Below, in pieces: positions 1 to 9,493 of a stretch of 64,000 bases of DNA. Below the pieces are notes generated by a model, which saw only the letters and a program-made list of their open reading frames with translations, did not search any database and had not been told where the DNA came from. The position numbers and the translations under genes are program-made. Position 1 is the stretch's first letter. Each line of letters opens with the position of its first letter. Source of the stretch: Nocardioides sp. 503 (GTDB taxonomy: Bacteria > Actinomycetota > Actinomycetes > Propionibacteriales > Nocardioidaceae); contig NZ_SPUI01000003.1 in the NCBI RefSeq assembly GCF_004522095.1, forward strand, positions 992,001 through 1,056,000, written 5' to 3'.

Positions 1-1
1 C

Positions 2-574
2 CGCGAGGGCGCCCGCACGGCCATGGTCGTGCGACCCGGCCTGATCTCCGGGCCGGGTGACCCCACGGGGCGGTTCACCTACTGGCCGGCGCGCCTGGCC
101 GACGGCGGCGAGGTGCTGGCGCCCGGAGCACCGCACGACAGCGTCCAGGTCGTCGACGTGCGCGACCTGGCGACCTGGATCGTCGACGCGGTCGAGGCCG
201 GCACCACCGGCGACTACGACGGCATCGGACCCGTCGTGGCGCTCGCCGACCTCCTGGCGGAGGTCGCCTCGGGGGTCGGGAGCAGCCCGGTGTGGACGTG
301 GGTCGACCAGGACTTCCTCACCGCCCGGGGCGTCGAGCCGTGGGCGGGACCCGACAGCGTGCCGCTCTGGCTGCCGCGCCCGGCGTACGACGGTCTCCTC
401 GCGCACGACGTGACGCCGTCGCTCGCGGCGGGCCTGCGCCCTCGCCCCGTCGCGGAGACCGCCGCGGCCACGCTGGCGTGGCTGCGGGAGACCCCCGACG
501 CCGTGGTCGCCGGCATCACCCGCGAGCGCGAGGCGGAGCTGCTGGCCGCCTGGCGCGAGGCCCACCGGTCCTGA
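2..574 (+). CDS. NAD-dependent epimerase/dehydratase family protein, C-terminal part
   Basis: The reading frame is open from the window edge to a TGA at 574, so the N-terminal Rossmann half lies outside the window. The visible part begins R-E-G-A-R-T-A-M-V-V-R-P-G and continues with a GPGDPTGRF segment, a GGEVLAPG turn, and VQVVDVRDLATWIVD, a pattern usual in the substrate-binding half of extended SDR epimerases (the VDVRDLA helix packs on the active site). The ATG at 23 is internal to the family alignment, not the true start. Substrate cannot be told without the N-terminus. It is convergent with the OFA transporter, with 7 nt between the two stops. Confidence 0.85.
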   Translation, partial: REGARTAMVVRPGLISGPGDPTGRFTYWPARLADGGEVLAPGAPHDSVQVVDVRDLATWIVDAVEAGTTGDYDGIGPVVALADLLAEVASGVGSSPVWTWVDQDFLTARGVEPWAGPDSVPLWLPRPAYDGLLAHDVTPSLAAGLRPRPVAETAAATLAWLRETPDAVVAGITREREAELLAAWREAHRS

Positions 575-581
575 CGGTCCG

Positions 582-2111
582 TCAGTCGAAGAGCTCCAGG
601 CCCTTGACGACCGTCTCGTAGACGGCCCAGGCGAGCGGCGCGCCGACGACGAACCACGCGACCGGCAGCAGCAGCGAGGTCGGGGCGGGGGCGTCGTTCC
701 CGGCGGCGGCGCTCGCGGACTCCTGGTCCTCGGGGGACGTCGCGGCGTTCGCACCCTCGGGCTCGTGGAAGCGCTCGGCGACCGGACGCACCAGCAGGTT
801 GGCGACGAAGCCGACCGCCAGGACGCCGACCATGGTGAGCAGCGCCGGGCGGTAGTCGGCCGCGACCAGCGAGCCGGGCTCGCCCTGGGTGTCGAGGATG
901 CCGTTGACGATCAGGGGGCCGGCCACGCCGGCGGCCGACCACGCGGTCAAGAGCCGGCCGTGGATGGCGCCGACCTGGTAGGGCCCGAAGAGGTCGCGCA
1001 GGTAGGCCGGCACGGTGGCGAACCCGCCGCCGTAGAAGCTGATGATGAAGCCGGCGACGACGACGAAGACCAGCGTGCTGCCGTCGCCGACGGTGGCGAG
1101 GAGCAGGTAGAGCGCGATGCCCGCGCCGAGGTAGAGCAGGTAGATCGGCTTGCGGCCGATCACGTCGGAGGTGGTCGACCACCCGAAGCGGCCCGCCATG
1201 TTGAACAGCGAGAGCACGCCGACGAAGCCGGTGGCCGCCGCCGCGGTGACGGTGGAGCTGTCGCCCTCGCGGAAGAAGTCCTGGATCATCGGGGCGGCCT
1301 GCTCGAGGATGCCGATGCCGGCGGTGACGTTGCAGAACAGCACCACCCACAGCAGCCAGAACTGCGGGGTCTTGATGGCGTTGGCCGCCGAGACGCTGGC
1401 GGTCGTGACGAGCGCCTTCTCCTTGACCTGGGAGGGGTCGAAGCCCTCCGGCTTCCAGCCCGGCGGCGGCACCCGCACCAGCCAGGCGCCGAAGAGCATG
1501 ACGACGACGTAGACCACGGCGAGGGTGACGAAGAGCTTGGCGACCGAGCTGGGGTCCGCGATCGCGGCCGGGGAGTCGAAGCCCCCGTTGTAGAAGTCGA
1601 GGAGCTGCGTGGACAGCGGGCTGGCGATCATCGCGCCGCCGCCGAAGCCCATGATCGCCATGCCCGTCGCCAGGCCGGGGCGGTCGGGGAACCACTTGAT
1701 CAGCGTGGACACCGGCCCGATGTAGCCCAGCCCGAGGCCGATGCCGCCGATCACGCCGTACCCGAGGTAGAGCAGCCACAGCTGGCCGGTCGCGATGCCG
1801 AGCGCGCCCACGAGGAAGCCGGTGGACCAGAAGATCGCCGACGCGACCATCGCGCGGCGCGGGCCGCCGGTGTCGACCCAGGTGCCGAAGACCGCGGCGC
1901 TGAGGCCGAGCATCACGATCGCGATCGAGAACACCGCTCCGACCGCGGTCAGCGAGACGCCGAAGCCCTCGACGAGCGAGGCCTTGTAGACGCTGGTCGC
2001 GTAGACCTGGCCGATGCACAGGTGGACGGCCAGGGCCGCCGGCGGGATGAGCCAGCGGTTGAAGCCGGTGCCGGCGACCGTGCGTTCGCGGTCGAGCAGG
2101 GTGAGCGCCAT
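582..2111 (-). CDS. OFA-family MFS transporter (oxalate/formate antiporter type)
   Basis: A 509-residue membrane protein with about 12 hydrophobic helices. The segment GGIGLGLGYIGPVSTLIKWF followed by PDRPGLATGMAIMGFGGGAMI is the hallmark of the OFA branch of the major facilitator superfamily, which exchanges small carboxylates such as oxalate and formate; the substrate here is unknown. I chose the ATG at 2111 because GGGGGAA precedes it at a suitable distance and the protein then begins MALTLLDRERTV, as family members do; an upstream in-frame start at 2195 would add 28 unsupported residues. The tail after the last helix is Ala/Pro/Glu-rich and ends with an extra hydrophobic pair of segments. 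Confidence 0.9.
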   Translation of the reverse strand: MALTLLDRERTVAGTGFNRWLIPPAALAVHLCIGQVYATSVYKASLVEGFGVSLTAVGAVFSIAIVMLGLSAAVFGTWVDTGGPRRAMVASAIFWSTGFLVGALGIATGQLWLLYLGYGVIGGIGLGLGYIGPVSTLIKWFPDRPGLATGMAIMGFGGGAMIASPLSTQLLDFYNGGFDSPAAIADPSSVAKLFVTLAVVYVVVMLFGAWLVRVPPPGWKPEGFDPSQVKEKALVTTASVSAANAIKTPQFWLLWVVLFCNVTAGIGILEQAAPMIQDFFREGDSSTVTAAAATGFVGVLSLFNMAGRFGWSTTSDVIGRKPIYLLYLGAGIALYLLLATVGDGSTLVFVVVAGFIISFYGGGFATVPAYLRDLFGPYQVGAIHGRLLTAWSAAGVAGPLIVNGILDTQGEPGSLVAADYRPALLTMVGVLAVGFVANLLVRPVAERFHEPEGANAATSPEDQESASAAAGNDAPAPTSLLLPVAWFVVGAPLAWAVYETVVKGLELFD

Positions 2112-2220
2112 GAGTTCCCCCGAGGTGGGTCCGAGTGGTCGTGGGACACCGTGGCGCCCCGTCTGCGGTACCCCGGTCCTTCGGCTTTCAACCATCGAGG
2201 GGCGCGAAACTGGAACGCGT

Positions 2221-2226
2221 TACCGT
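2221..2226 (+). promoter_or_regulatory. -10 hexamer TACCGT of the SDR gene
   Basis: TACCGT lies 6 nt before the ATG at 2233. There is no Shine-Dalgarno sequence, so the transcript is probably leaderless and this decides the start against the longer open frame from 2014. Confidence 0.55.
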
Positions 2227-2232
2227 TCGGCC

Positions 2233-3033
2233 ATGAAGACCTACGTCGTCAGCGGCGCAGCCAGCGGCATCGGGGCGGCGGTCACCGCCCTGCTGCGCGA
2301 GCAGGGGCACCGCGTGGTCACGGTGGACCTGCACGACGCCGACGTGACGGCCGACCTGTCCACCGTCGAGGGCCGGGACGCCGCGGTCGCGGGGGTCCGC
2401 GCGGCCACCGACGTGGTGCACGGCGTCGTGCCGTGCGCGGGGATCGCCGGGCTCACCGGCGTCGACCCGGCGCTGCTGGTGTCGGTCAACTACTTCGGCG
2501 CCCTCGCGCTGGTCCGCGGGCTGCAGGACCTGCTCGCGGCGGCCGAGGGCGCGGCGGTCGTGCTCCTGGCCTCCAACTCGATCACCGGCATGCCGGGATG
2601 GAACGCCGAGGTCGCGACCCTCTGCCTGCGCGAGGACGAGCCGGCGGCCCGCGCGGCCGCGGCCCGCGTCGACGCCGTGATGGTCTACCCGTCCTCGAAG
2701 GCGGCGCTGGCGTGGTGGGCGCGCCGCGAGGGTGTGACGGCCGGGTGGGCCGGCGCCGGCATCCGGGTCAACTCCGTGGCCCCCGGGCTCATCGAGACGC
2801 CGATGACCGACGCCCTGCGCGCCGACCCGACGTTCGGGCCGTTCGCCGACACCTACCCCACGGCGCTGGGCCGGCCGGGCCGCCCGGAGGAGGTGGCGTC
2901 GGTGATCGCGTTCCTGCTCTCGGCCGCCGCCGCGCTGGTCGTGGGCGCGGTGCTCTTCGTGGACGGCGGGACCGACGCGATCCTGCACCCGATCGCCCCC
3001 GAGGGCTGGGAGGTCGGGCCGATCGAGGTCTGA
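2233..3033 (+). CDS. SDR oxidoreductase, 3-alpha-hydroxysteroid dehydrogenase/carbonyl reductase type
   Basis: A 266-residue classical short-chain dehydrogenase. Residues 7-14 read SGAASGIG (dinucleotide-binding TGxxxGIG variant), the acidic VDLHDADV follows beta2, SVNYFG is the NAG-region helix, and the catalytic tyrosine and lysine are in MVYPSSKAA. The order of segments (ADLSTVEGR, VVPCAGIAG, SVNYFGAL, APGLIETPM, ASVIAFLLS, FVDGGTDA) closely follows Comamonas 3-alpha-hydroxysteroid dehydrogenase HsdA. The expected NAD(H)-linked reaction is oxidation/reduction of a hydroxysteroid or carbonyl compound; the actual substrate is inferred. It is divergent from the OFA transporter and convergent with the kinase gene. 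Confidence 0.85.
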   Translation: MKTYVVSGAASGIGAAVTALLREQGHRVVTVDLHDADVTADLSTVEGRDAAVAGVRAATDVVHGVVPCAGIAGLTGVDPALLVSVNYFGALALVRGLQDLLAAAEGAAVVLLASNSITGMPGWNAEVATLCLREDEPAARAAAARVDAVMVYPSSKAALAWWARREGVTAGWAGAGIRVNSVAPGLIETPMTDALRADPTFGPFADTYPTALGRPGRPEEVASVIAFLLSAAAALVVGAVLFVDGGTDAILHPIAPEGWEVGPIEV

Positions 3034-3043
3034 GCCGCCCGGC

Positions 3044-4375
<1,332 letters not shown>

Positions 4376-4381
4376 GGGGAC

Positions 4382-4387
4382 GTCCTA
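4382..4387 (-). promoter_or_regulatory. -10 hexamer TAGGAC of the kinase gene
   Basis: On the minus strand TAGGAC ends 6 nt before the GTG at 4375. It is the only member of the set whose last base is not T. Confidence 0.4.
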
Positions 4388-4468
4388 CCCCGGCGGGTGC
4401 GGGTTCACGCCCCCTGGCCCGGCGCGCGCGGCGCGCGCGGTCCACCGGCGCGCCGGGCTGCGCGGCGC

Positions 4469-5053
4469 TCACAGCCGCAGCGACGCCCCGAACCGTCCGC
4501 CGCACGCGATGGACGACAGCGGCCTGCGCTCACGAGGAGCGAGCTCGCTGAGCAGGCCCCGGCCGACCGCGATGCCGGTCGTCACGGACCAGTGGGCGGG
4601 GACCCCGGCCAGCTCCGCCATCCCGTCGTGGTCGAACGCCGCGAACTGGTGGCACGACAGCCCCAGCGCCCCCGCCTGCACGCACAGCTGGGCGACCGCC
4701 TGGCCGAGGTCGTAGGCGGCGTAGTCGGAGTAGGTCAGCGCGTCCGCCTCCGGGCCGGTCCCCACCTGGTGCAGGGCGAACACCAGCGCGGACGCCGCGG
4801 GCGCCCAGCGACGTACGCTCGGCGCGAGCAGCGGCACGAACGACCGGTGCGCCGCGTCGTCGCGCCGCCCGACCAGGAACGCCCAGGGCTGGGAGTTGCC
4901 GGCCGACGGCGCCCAGCGCGCGGCCTCGAGCAGGCTGGCCAGCTCGCTGGTGGCGAGCACGTGTCGCTCGTCGTAGCTGCGGACGCTCCGGCGCTCGCGT
5001 AGCACGGGCAGGATCTCCGGCTCGACCATGCAGGACCAGCCCGCGCGGGTCAC
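4469..5053 (-). CDS. Nitroreductase family protein
   Basis: A 194-residue FMN-dependent nitroreductase-fold protein. RRSVRSYDERHV near the N-terminus binds FMN phosphate, AARWAPSAGNSQPWAFLVG is the canonical FMN/substrate segment, and YDLGQAVAQLCVQAGALGLSCHQF matches the dimer-interface helix. Family members reduce nitro groups, quinones or enones with NAD(P)H; the substrate here is unknown. The start is taken as GTG at 5053 because GGGGA lies 7 nt upstream; an ATG at 5029 would shorten it by 8 residues and has a weaker site. It lies downstream of bkdC on the same strand, but hairpin element A (5106-5189) separates them, so it is probably its own unit. Confidence 0.88.
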   Translation of the reverse strand: MTRAGWSCMVEPEILPVLRERRSVRSYDERHVLATSELASLLEAARWAPSAGNSQPWAFLVGRRDDAAHRSFVPLLAPSVRRWAPAASALVFALHQVGTGPEADALTYSDYAAYDLGQAVAQLCVQAGALGLSCHQFAAFDHDGMAELAGVPAHWSVTTGIAVGRGLLSELAPRERRPLSSIACGGRFGASLRL

Positions 5054-5105
5054 CGGCTATTCCCCGCCTGTCCGCTGGGCGACCCCGAGCCGGCGTCCCG
5101 CCGGG

Positions 5106-5189
5106 AGCTTCTGGGGGTTTCCTGTCGCTTCTGGGCCGTTGTTCTGGCCCAGAAGCGACAGGGTTTCAGCAGATGCTGAAAAACCTGCC
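5106..5189. repeat. Double-hairpin dispersed element, copy A
   Basis: First hairpin: 17-bp perfect stem, CCTGTCGCTTCTGGGCC (5121-5137) against its complement (5146-5162), loop 8 nt. Second hairpin: TTTCAGCA-GA-TGCTGAAA (5164-5181). Related copies are at 28686-28767 and 29193-29274. It follows the bkdC stop codon directly and could terminate that operon. Confidence 0.85.
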
Positions 5190-5199
5190 CACCGCCCCG

Positions 5200-6666
5200 T
5201 CAGAACAGCAGGGCGGAGGCGGGGTCCTCGAGGATGCCGGCGACGTCGGCGAGGAAGCGCGAGCCCTTCTCGCCGTCGATGTGGCGGTGGTCGAAGGAGA
5301 GGGCGAGGGTCGTGACCTGGCGGGGCACGATCTCGTCGACGCCGTCGGTGGTGACCACCCAGGGCTGCTTCTTGATCGCGCCGAAGCAGAGGATCGCGGA
5401 CTCGCCGGGGTTGATGATGGGGGTGCCCGCGTCGACGCCAAAGACGCCAACGTTGGTGATCGTGAACGTCCCGCCGCTCATCTGCGCCGGCTGCGTCTTG
5501 CCCTCGCGCGCGGTGGCGGTGAGCTGGTTGAGCTCGCCGGCCAGCTCGAGCAGCGTGAGGTCCTGGGCGTCCTTGACGTTGGGGACGACCAGCCCGCGCG
5601 GGGTCGCGGCGGCGATGCCGAGGTTGACGTAGTGCTTGAGCACGACCTCCTGGGCGGCCTCGTCCCAGAACGAGTTGATCTCGGGCGTACGCCGCACGGC
5701 CAGCATCACCGCGCGCGCCAGCACGAGCAGCGGGGAGACCCGCACGTCGCGGAACTCGCGGCGCTGCTTGAGCCGGTCGACGAGCTCCATCGTGCGGGTG
5801 ACGTCGACGGTGACCCACTCGGTCACGTGGGGCGCCGAGAAGGCCGAGCCGACCATCGCCGAGGCCATCATCTTGCGGACGCCCTTGATGGGCTCCCGGG
5901 TCTCGTGGAGCGACTTCGTCGCTCCATTGGGAGTTCTCGCTGCGCTCGAACTCCCGCTCTGCGGGGCCGGCGTGGGGGCGGAGCCGTTGGCGGCGGCCTC
6001 GACGTCGGCGCGGGTGACGGTGCCGTGGGGGCCCGTCGCGCGAAGCGACGCGAGGTCGACGCCGAGGTCCTTGGCGAGCTTGCGGACCGGCGGCTTGGCC
6101 AGCACCCGCACCTCGTCGGAGGTCAGGGCCTTCGAGGGCACGAACTCGGAGACCGGCTCGGGCTCCACCGGAGCGGCCGAGACCGCGGGCACGGCGGGCT
6201 CGTCGGCGGGCACGACGTCCTGGGACTGCGCGCCGCCGGGAGCGAAGGCGCCCTGCACCTGCATCTGGGTGTTGGCGGCCGCCTCGGACGCGGGCGTCAC
6301 CGAGCCCTTGCGCGCGCGGCGCTGCGGGCCCCGCTCGGCCTTGTTGCGGCCGACCAGGCTCTCGCCCTCCACGCGGCCGCTGGCGGCCGGGTTGGACAGG
6401 TCGATCTCCATCGGCGGCGCCGCGGCCGGGGCCTTCTCGCCGATGGCGATGATCGGGGTGCCGACCGAGACGGTCTCGCCCTCGGGCACCAGCAGGTCGG
6501 TGACCTCGCCGGCGTAGGGCGACGGCAGCTCGACCAGGGACTTGGCGGTCTCGATCTCCACGACGATGTCGTTGATGGCGACCACGTCGCCGACCTTGAC
6601 CTTCCACGTCACGATCTCGGCCTCGATGAGGCCCTCCCCGACATCGGGGAGGAGGTACTCCGGCAT
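5200..6666 (-). CDS. bkdC: Branched-chain 2-oxoacid dehydrogenase E2 (dihydrolipoamide acyltransferase)
   Basis: A 488-residue E2 component. The single lipoyl domain (1-78) carries the lipoylated lysine K42 in EIETAKSLVELPS. The peripheral-subunit-binding domain (about 208-245, VLAKPPVRKLAKDLGVDLA) recruits E1/E3. The C-terminal catalytic domain (about 258-488) ends with SFDHRHIDGEKG, containing the catalytic His near 460. It transfers the acyl group from E1-bound thiamine diphosphate via lipoate to CoA. It starts 1 nt after the bkdB stop codon, completing the bkdA-bkdB-bkdC operon. Oddity: the linker at residues 238-254 is encoded by a palindromic element (see 5906-5955) also found between genes elsewhere in the window. 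Confidence 0.93.
   Translation of the reverse strand: MPEYLLPDVGEGLIEAEIVTWKVKVGDVVAINDIVVEIETAKSLVELPSPYAGEVTDLLVPEGETVSVGTPIIAIGEKAPAAAPPMEIDLSNPAASGRVEGESLVGRNKAERGPQRRARKGSVTPASEAAANTQMQVQGAFAPGGAQSQDVVPADEPAVPAVSAAPVEPEPVSEFVPSKALTSDEVRVLAKPPVRKLAKDLGVDLASLRATGPHGTVTRADVEAAANGSAPTPAPQSGSSSAARTPNGATKSLHETREPIKGVRKMMASAMVGSAFSAPHVTEWVTVDVTRTMELVDRLKQRREFRDVRVSPLLVLARAVMLAVRRTPEINSFWDEAAQEVVLKHYVNLGIAAATPRGLVVPNVKDAQDLTLLELAGELNQLTATAREGKTQPAQMSGGTFTITNVGVFGVDAGTPIINPGESAILCFGAIKKQPWVVTTDGVDEIVPRQVTTLALSFDHRHIDGEKGSRFLADVAGILEDPASALLF
5906..5955. repeat. Two-hairpin palindromic element inside bkdC
   Basis: TGGAGCGAC-TTC-GTCGCTCCA (5906-5926), then a second hairpin with arms GGGAGTTC (5929-5936) and GAACTCCC (5948-5955). 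The junction ACTCCCAATGGAG (minus strand) is identical in the intergenic element at 30632-30685. It is in frame and encodes part of the interdomain linker. Confidence 0.8.
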
Positions 6667-6667
6667 C

Positions 6668-7651
6668 TCAGAACTCCCAGCTGCGGTCGACGGCGTCCAG
6701 CACCCGGTCGAGGTCGGGGAGGAAGTCCTCCTCGATGCGCGAGGGCGGGTAGGGCGTGTCGAAGCCGCCGACGCGCAGGACAGGCGCCTCCAGGGAGTAG
6801 AAGCACTCCTCCGTGATCCGCGCGGACAGCTCGGCGCCCAGGCCGAGGTTGACGTGGGCCTCGTGGGTGACGACGGCGCGGCCCGTACGGCGCACGGAGT
6901 CGAGCACCGGACCCATGTCGAGCGGCGAGAGGGTGCGCAGGTCGATGACCTCGATGGACCGGCCCTCGGTGGCGGCCGCCTCGGCGACCTTCATGGCGGT
7001 CTTGACCGTCGGCCCGTAGGCCAGCAGCGTCAGGTCGGTGCCGGCGCGCACGATGCGGGAGGTGAACAGCGGCTCCGGGGTCGCGGACTCGTCGAGCTCG
7101 GCCTTGTCGGCGTGGTACTGCCGCTTGGGCTCGAGGAAGATCACCGGGTCGTCGCAGGCGATGGCCTGCTGCATCATCCAGTAGCCGTCGACGGGGTTGG
7201 AGCAGGCGACGACCTTGAGGCCGGGGGTGTGCGCGAACTGCGCCTCCGGCGACTCGCTGTGGTGCTCGACCGCGCCGATGCCACCGCCGAACGGGATCCG
7301 GATGACCATCGGCATCTTCACGCGGCCCTGGCTGCGGAAGTGGATCTTGGCGACCTGGCACACGATCTGGTCGTAGGCGGGGTAGACGAACCCGTCGAAC
7401 TGGATCTCCACGACCGGGCGGTAGCCGCGCATCGCCATGCCGACCGCGGTGCCGACGATGCCGGACTCGGCGAGCGGCGAGTCGATGACGCGGTCCTCGC
7501 CGAAGTCCTTCTGCAGGCCGTCGGTGATGCGGAAGACGCCGCCGAGCTTGCCGACGTCCTCGCCCATGAGCAGGACCTTGGGGTCGTCCTCCATCGCCTT
7601 GCGCAGCCCCATGTTGAGGCCCTTGGCGAGAGTGATCTTCTGCGTGGCCAT
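6668..7651 (-). CDS. bkdB: Branched-chain 2-oxoacid dehydrogenase E1 beta subunit
   Basis: A 327-residue transketolase-like beta subunit. Typical segments are LLMGEDVGKLGGVFRITDGL, the cofactor-side SPLAESGIVGTAVGMAMRGYRPVVEIQ, and FGGGIGAVEHHSESPEAQFAHTPGLKVV. With BkdA it forms the thiamine-diphosphate-dependent alpha2beta2 E1 that decarboxylates branched-chain 2-oxoacids (or a related 2-oxoacid) in valine, leucine and isoleucine breakdown. Its ATG overlaps the bkdA stop codon by one base (TGATG), implying translational coupling; the open frame extends upstream but only this start fits the family length. Confidence 0.93.
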   Translation of the reverse strand: MATQKITLAKGLNMGLRKAMEDDPKVLLMGEDVGKLGGVFRITDGLQKDFGEDRVIDSPLAESGIVGTAVGMAMRGYRPVVEIQFDGFVYPAYDQIVCQVAKIHFRSQGRVKMPMVIRIPFGGGIGAVEHHSESPEAQFAHTPGLKVVACSNPVDGYWMMQQAIACDDPVIFLEPKRQYHADKAELDESATPEPLFTSRIVRAGTDLTLLAYGPTVKTAMKVAEAAATEGRSIEVIDLRTLSPLDMGPVLDSVRRTGRAVVTHEAHVNLGLGAELSARITEECFYSLEAPVLRVGGFDTPYPPSRIEEDFLPDLDRVLDAVDRSWEF

Positions 7652-8835
7652 CAGTGGTTGCTCCCCTCGAACGTCTCGAGGTAGGCCGCGTAGCCCTCGC
7701 GCTGCGCGCGCAGCTCGTCGGTCTCCTCGGCATAGACGTGGTCGAACATGCTCAGCGCCTGCGGGTCGGGCATCGACTTGCAGCCCTCGCGCAGGGTGTG
7801 GCCCAGCTCGTCGGCCTCGGCCTGGATGCTGGCGAGGAACTCGTCGTCGGCCAGGCCGTTGCGGCGCAGGTAGACCTCGACGCGCGCGATCGGGTCCTTG
7901 AGCTTCCAGCTCTCGACGTCGTTGGACAGCCGGTAGCGCGTCGGGTCGTCGGTGGTCGTGTGGGCGCCCATCCGGTAGGTGTAGGCCTCGACCAGCGTGG
8001 GGCCCTGGCCGTCGCGGGCGCGCTGCAGCGCGGCCTTCGTGACGGCGTACGTCGCCAGGACGTCGTTGCCGTCGACGCGCACGCCGGGGAAGCCGAAGCC
8101 AAGCGCGCGCTGGTAGAGCGGGATCCGGCTCTGGCGCTCGATCGGCTCCGAGATCGCCCACTGGTTGTTCTGGCAGAAGAACACGACCGGGGCGTTGTAG
8201 GAGGCGGCGAAGATGAACGCCTCGTTGACGTCGCCCTGCGAGGACGCGCCGTCGCCGAAGTGGGCGACGACGGCCGTGTCGCGCTCGGGGTCACCGGTGC
8301 CGACGTCGCCGTCGCGCTGCACGCCCATGGCGTAGCCGGTGGCGTGCAGGGTCTGCGCGCCGATCACGATCGTGTAGAGCGCGAAGTTGTTGGCCGCCGG
8401 GTCCCAGCCGCCCTGGTCGACCCCGCGGAAGAGGCCGAGCAGACGCAGCGGGTCGACGCCGCGGCACCAGGCGACGCCGTGCTCGCGGTAGGTCGGGAAC
8501 ACGTAGTCCTGCGGGCGCAGGGCGCGGCCGGCGCCGATCTGCGCGGCCTCCTGGCCGAGCAGCTGGGCCCAGATGCCGAGCTCGCCGTGGCGCTGCAGGG
8601 CGGTGGCCTCGGTGTCGATGCGCCGGGTGAGCACCATGTCGCGGTAGAAGCCGCGCAGCTCCTCGGCGGAGAAGTCCTGGTCGAACTCCGGGTGGTGGAC
8701 GCGCTCGCCCTCGGGGGTCAGGAGCTGGATGAGCTCGGGGCCGCCGTCCTGCTGCGAGGGCCCGAAGACCTCCACCAGGTCGGGGCCGAAACCGGGGCTG
8801 TCACTCTGCGTGCCACCGGTGGGGTGCTGCGTCAC
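7651..8835 (-). CDS. bkdA: Branched-chain 2-oxoacid dehydrogenase E1 alpha subunit
   Basis: A 394-residue alpha subunit. The thiamine-diphosphate motif is GDGASSQGDVNEAFIFAASY through CQNNQWA, and the phosphorylation-loop equivalent is YRMGAHTTTDDPTRYR, which resembles branched-chain rather than pyruvate-specific enzymes. The start is GTG at 8835 because AAGGAG sits 5 nt upstream and the protein then opens VTQHPTGG; an in-frame ATG at 8940 lacks a ribosome binding site. It is the first gene of the bkd operon and divergent from the SRPBCC gene across a region of about 180 bp that should hold the operon promoter. The names follow the M. tuberculosis BkdABC convention. Confidence 0.92.
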   Translation of the reverse strand: MTQHPTGGTQSDSPGFGPDLVEVFGPSQQDGGPELIQLLTPEGERVHHPEFDQDFSAEELRGFYRDMVLTRRIDTEATALQRHGELGIWAQLLGQEAAQIGAGRALRPQDYVFPTYREHGVAWCRGVDPLRLLGLFRGVDQGGWDPAANNFALYTIVIGAQTLHATGYAMGVQRDGDVGTGDPERDTAVVAHFGDGASSQGDVNEAFIFAASYNAPVVFFCQNNQWAISEPIERQSRIPLYQRALGFGFPGVRVDGNDVLATYAVTKAALQRARDGQGPTLVEAYTYRMGAHTTTDDPTRYRLSNDVESWKLKDPIARVEVYLRRNGLADDEFLASIQAEADELGHTLREGCKSMPDPQALSMFDHVYAEETDELRAQREGYAAYLETFEGSNH

Positions 8836-9000
8836 GTGGACTCCTTCGAGGTCGCCGGCCGTTCGGGGTCTCCGCGGGGCCGAGGGCTGTCGTCCGGACG
8901 TCGGACGCGGGGGTGGTACGCCCTGTGACCCGGAACACAATCGTGCCTGGACAACCTACCGTCGGCATCGTCGGCGTCGCCAATCCGTCGGGGTCATCAC

Positions 9001-9006
9001 TAGTGT
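9001..9006 (+). promoter_or_regulatory. -10 hexamer TAGTGT of the SRPBCC gene
   Basis: TAGTGT ends 7 nt before the ATG at 9014 and places the start 285 nt inside the longer open frame. Confidence 0.55.
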
Positions 9007-9013
9007 TCCCGAC

Positions 9014-9484
9014 ATGGCCACCCCCGTCGTCACCGCCCGCACCACGATCGACGCCCCGCCCTCGGCGGTCTTCGCGATCCTGGCCGACCCCCAGCAGCAC
9101 CCGCGCATCGACGGCTCGGGCACGGTCCGCGGCACGGTCTCGGGTCCCGACCGGCTCACCCTGGGCTCGGAGTTCGGGATGAAGATGCAGAACGGCGCGC
9201 CGTACAAGATCACCAACAAGGTCGTCGAGCACGAGCCCGACCGGCTCATCGCCTGGCGCCACAAGGGCCTGCACCGCTGGCGCTACCAGCTCGAGCCGAC
9301 CGACGACGGCGGCACGCAGGTGACCGAGACGTGGGACATCAGCCGCTACCCCGGGCTGGTCGCGCGCGGCTTCCACCTGGTGTTCGGCAAGCGGACCCAG
9401 CAGGCCATCGAGGAGACCCTCGTCAACCTCAAGGCCGCGGCCGAGCAGGACGTGTCGCCGGGCAAGGCCCGACCCACCTCCTGA
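9014..9484 (+). CDS. SRPBCC (START-like) family protein
   Basis: A 156-residue protein with the polyketide cyclase/START-like pattern: TARTTIDAPPSAVFAILADPQQHPRID at the N-terminus (strand-helix-grip entry), a central WRHKGLHRWRYQLEPTDDGGTQVTETWD beta region and a long C-terminal helix VFGKRTQQAIEETLVNLKAAAE. The fold binds hydrophobic ligands. Stand-alone actinobacterial members like this have no defined reaction, and I see no catalytic signature. It is divergent from bkdA and convergent with the CDF transporter, with 9 nt between the two genes. Confidence 0.8.
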   Translation: MATPVVTARTTIDAPPSAVFAILADPQQHPRIDGSGTVRGTVSGPDRLTLGSEFGMKMQNGAPYKITNKVVEHEPDRLIAWRHKGLHRWRYQLEPTDDGGTQVTETWDISRYPGLVARGFHLVFGKRTQQAIEETLVNLKAAAEQDVSPGKARPTS

Positions 9485-9493
9485 CGCGCGGGC

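Noticed and set aside
2140..2216. Further REP-like unit before the SDR gene
   Set aside because: TTTCAACCATCGAGGGGCGC resembles the family boundary, but no complementary arm was found.
8836..9000. Lrp-type (BkdR) site upstream of bkdA
   Set aside because: The region must hold the bkd promoter, but I found no convincing palindrome or -35/-10 pair.
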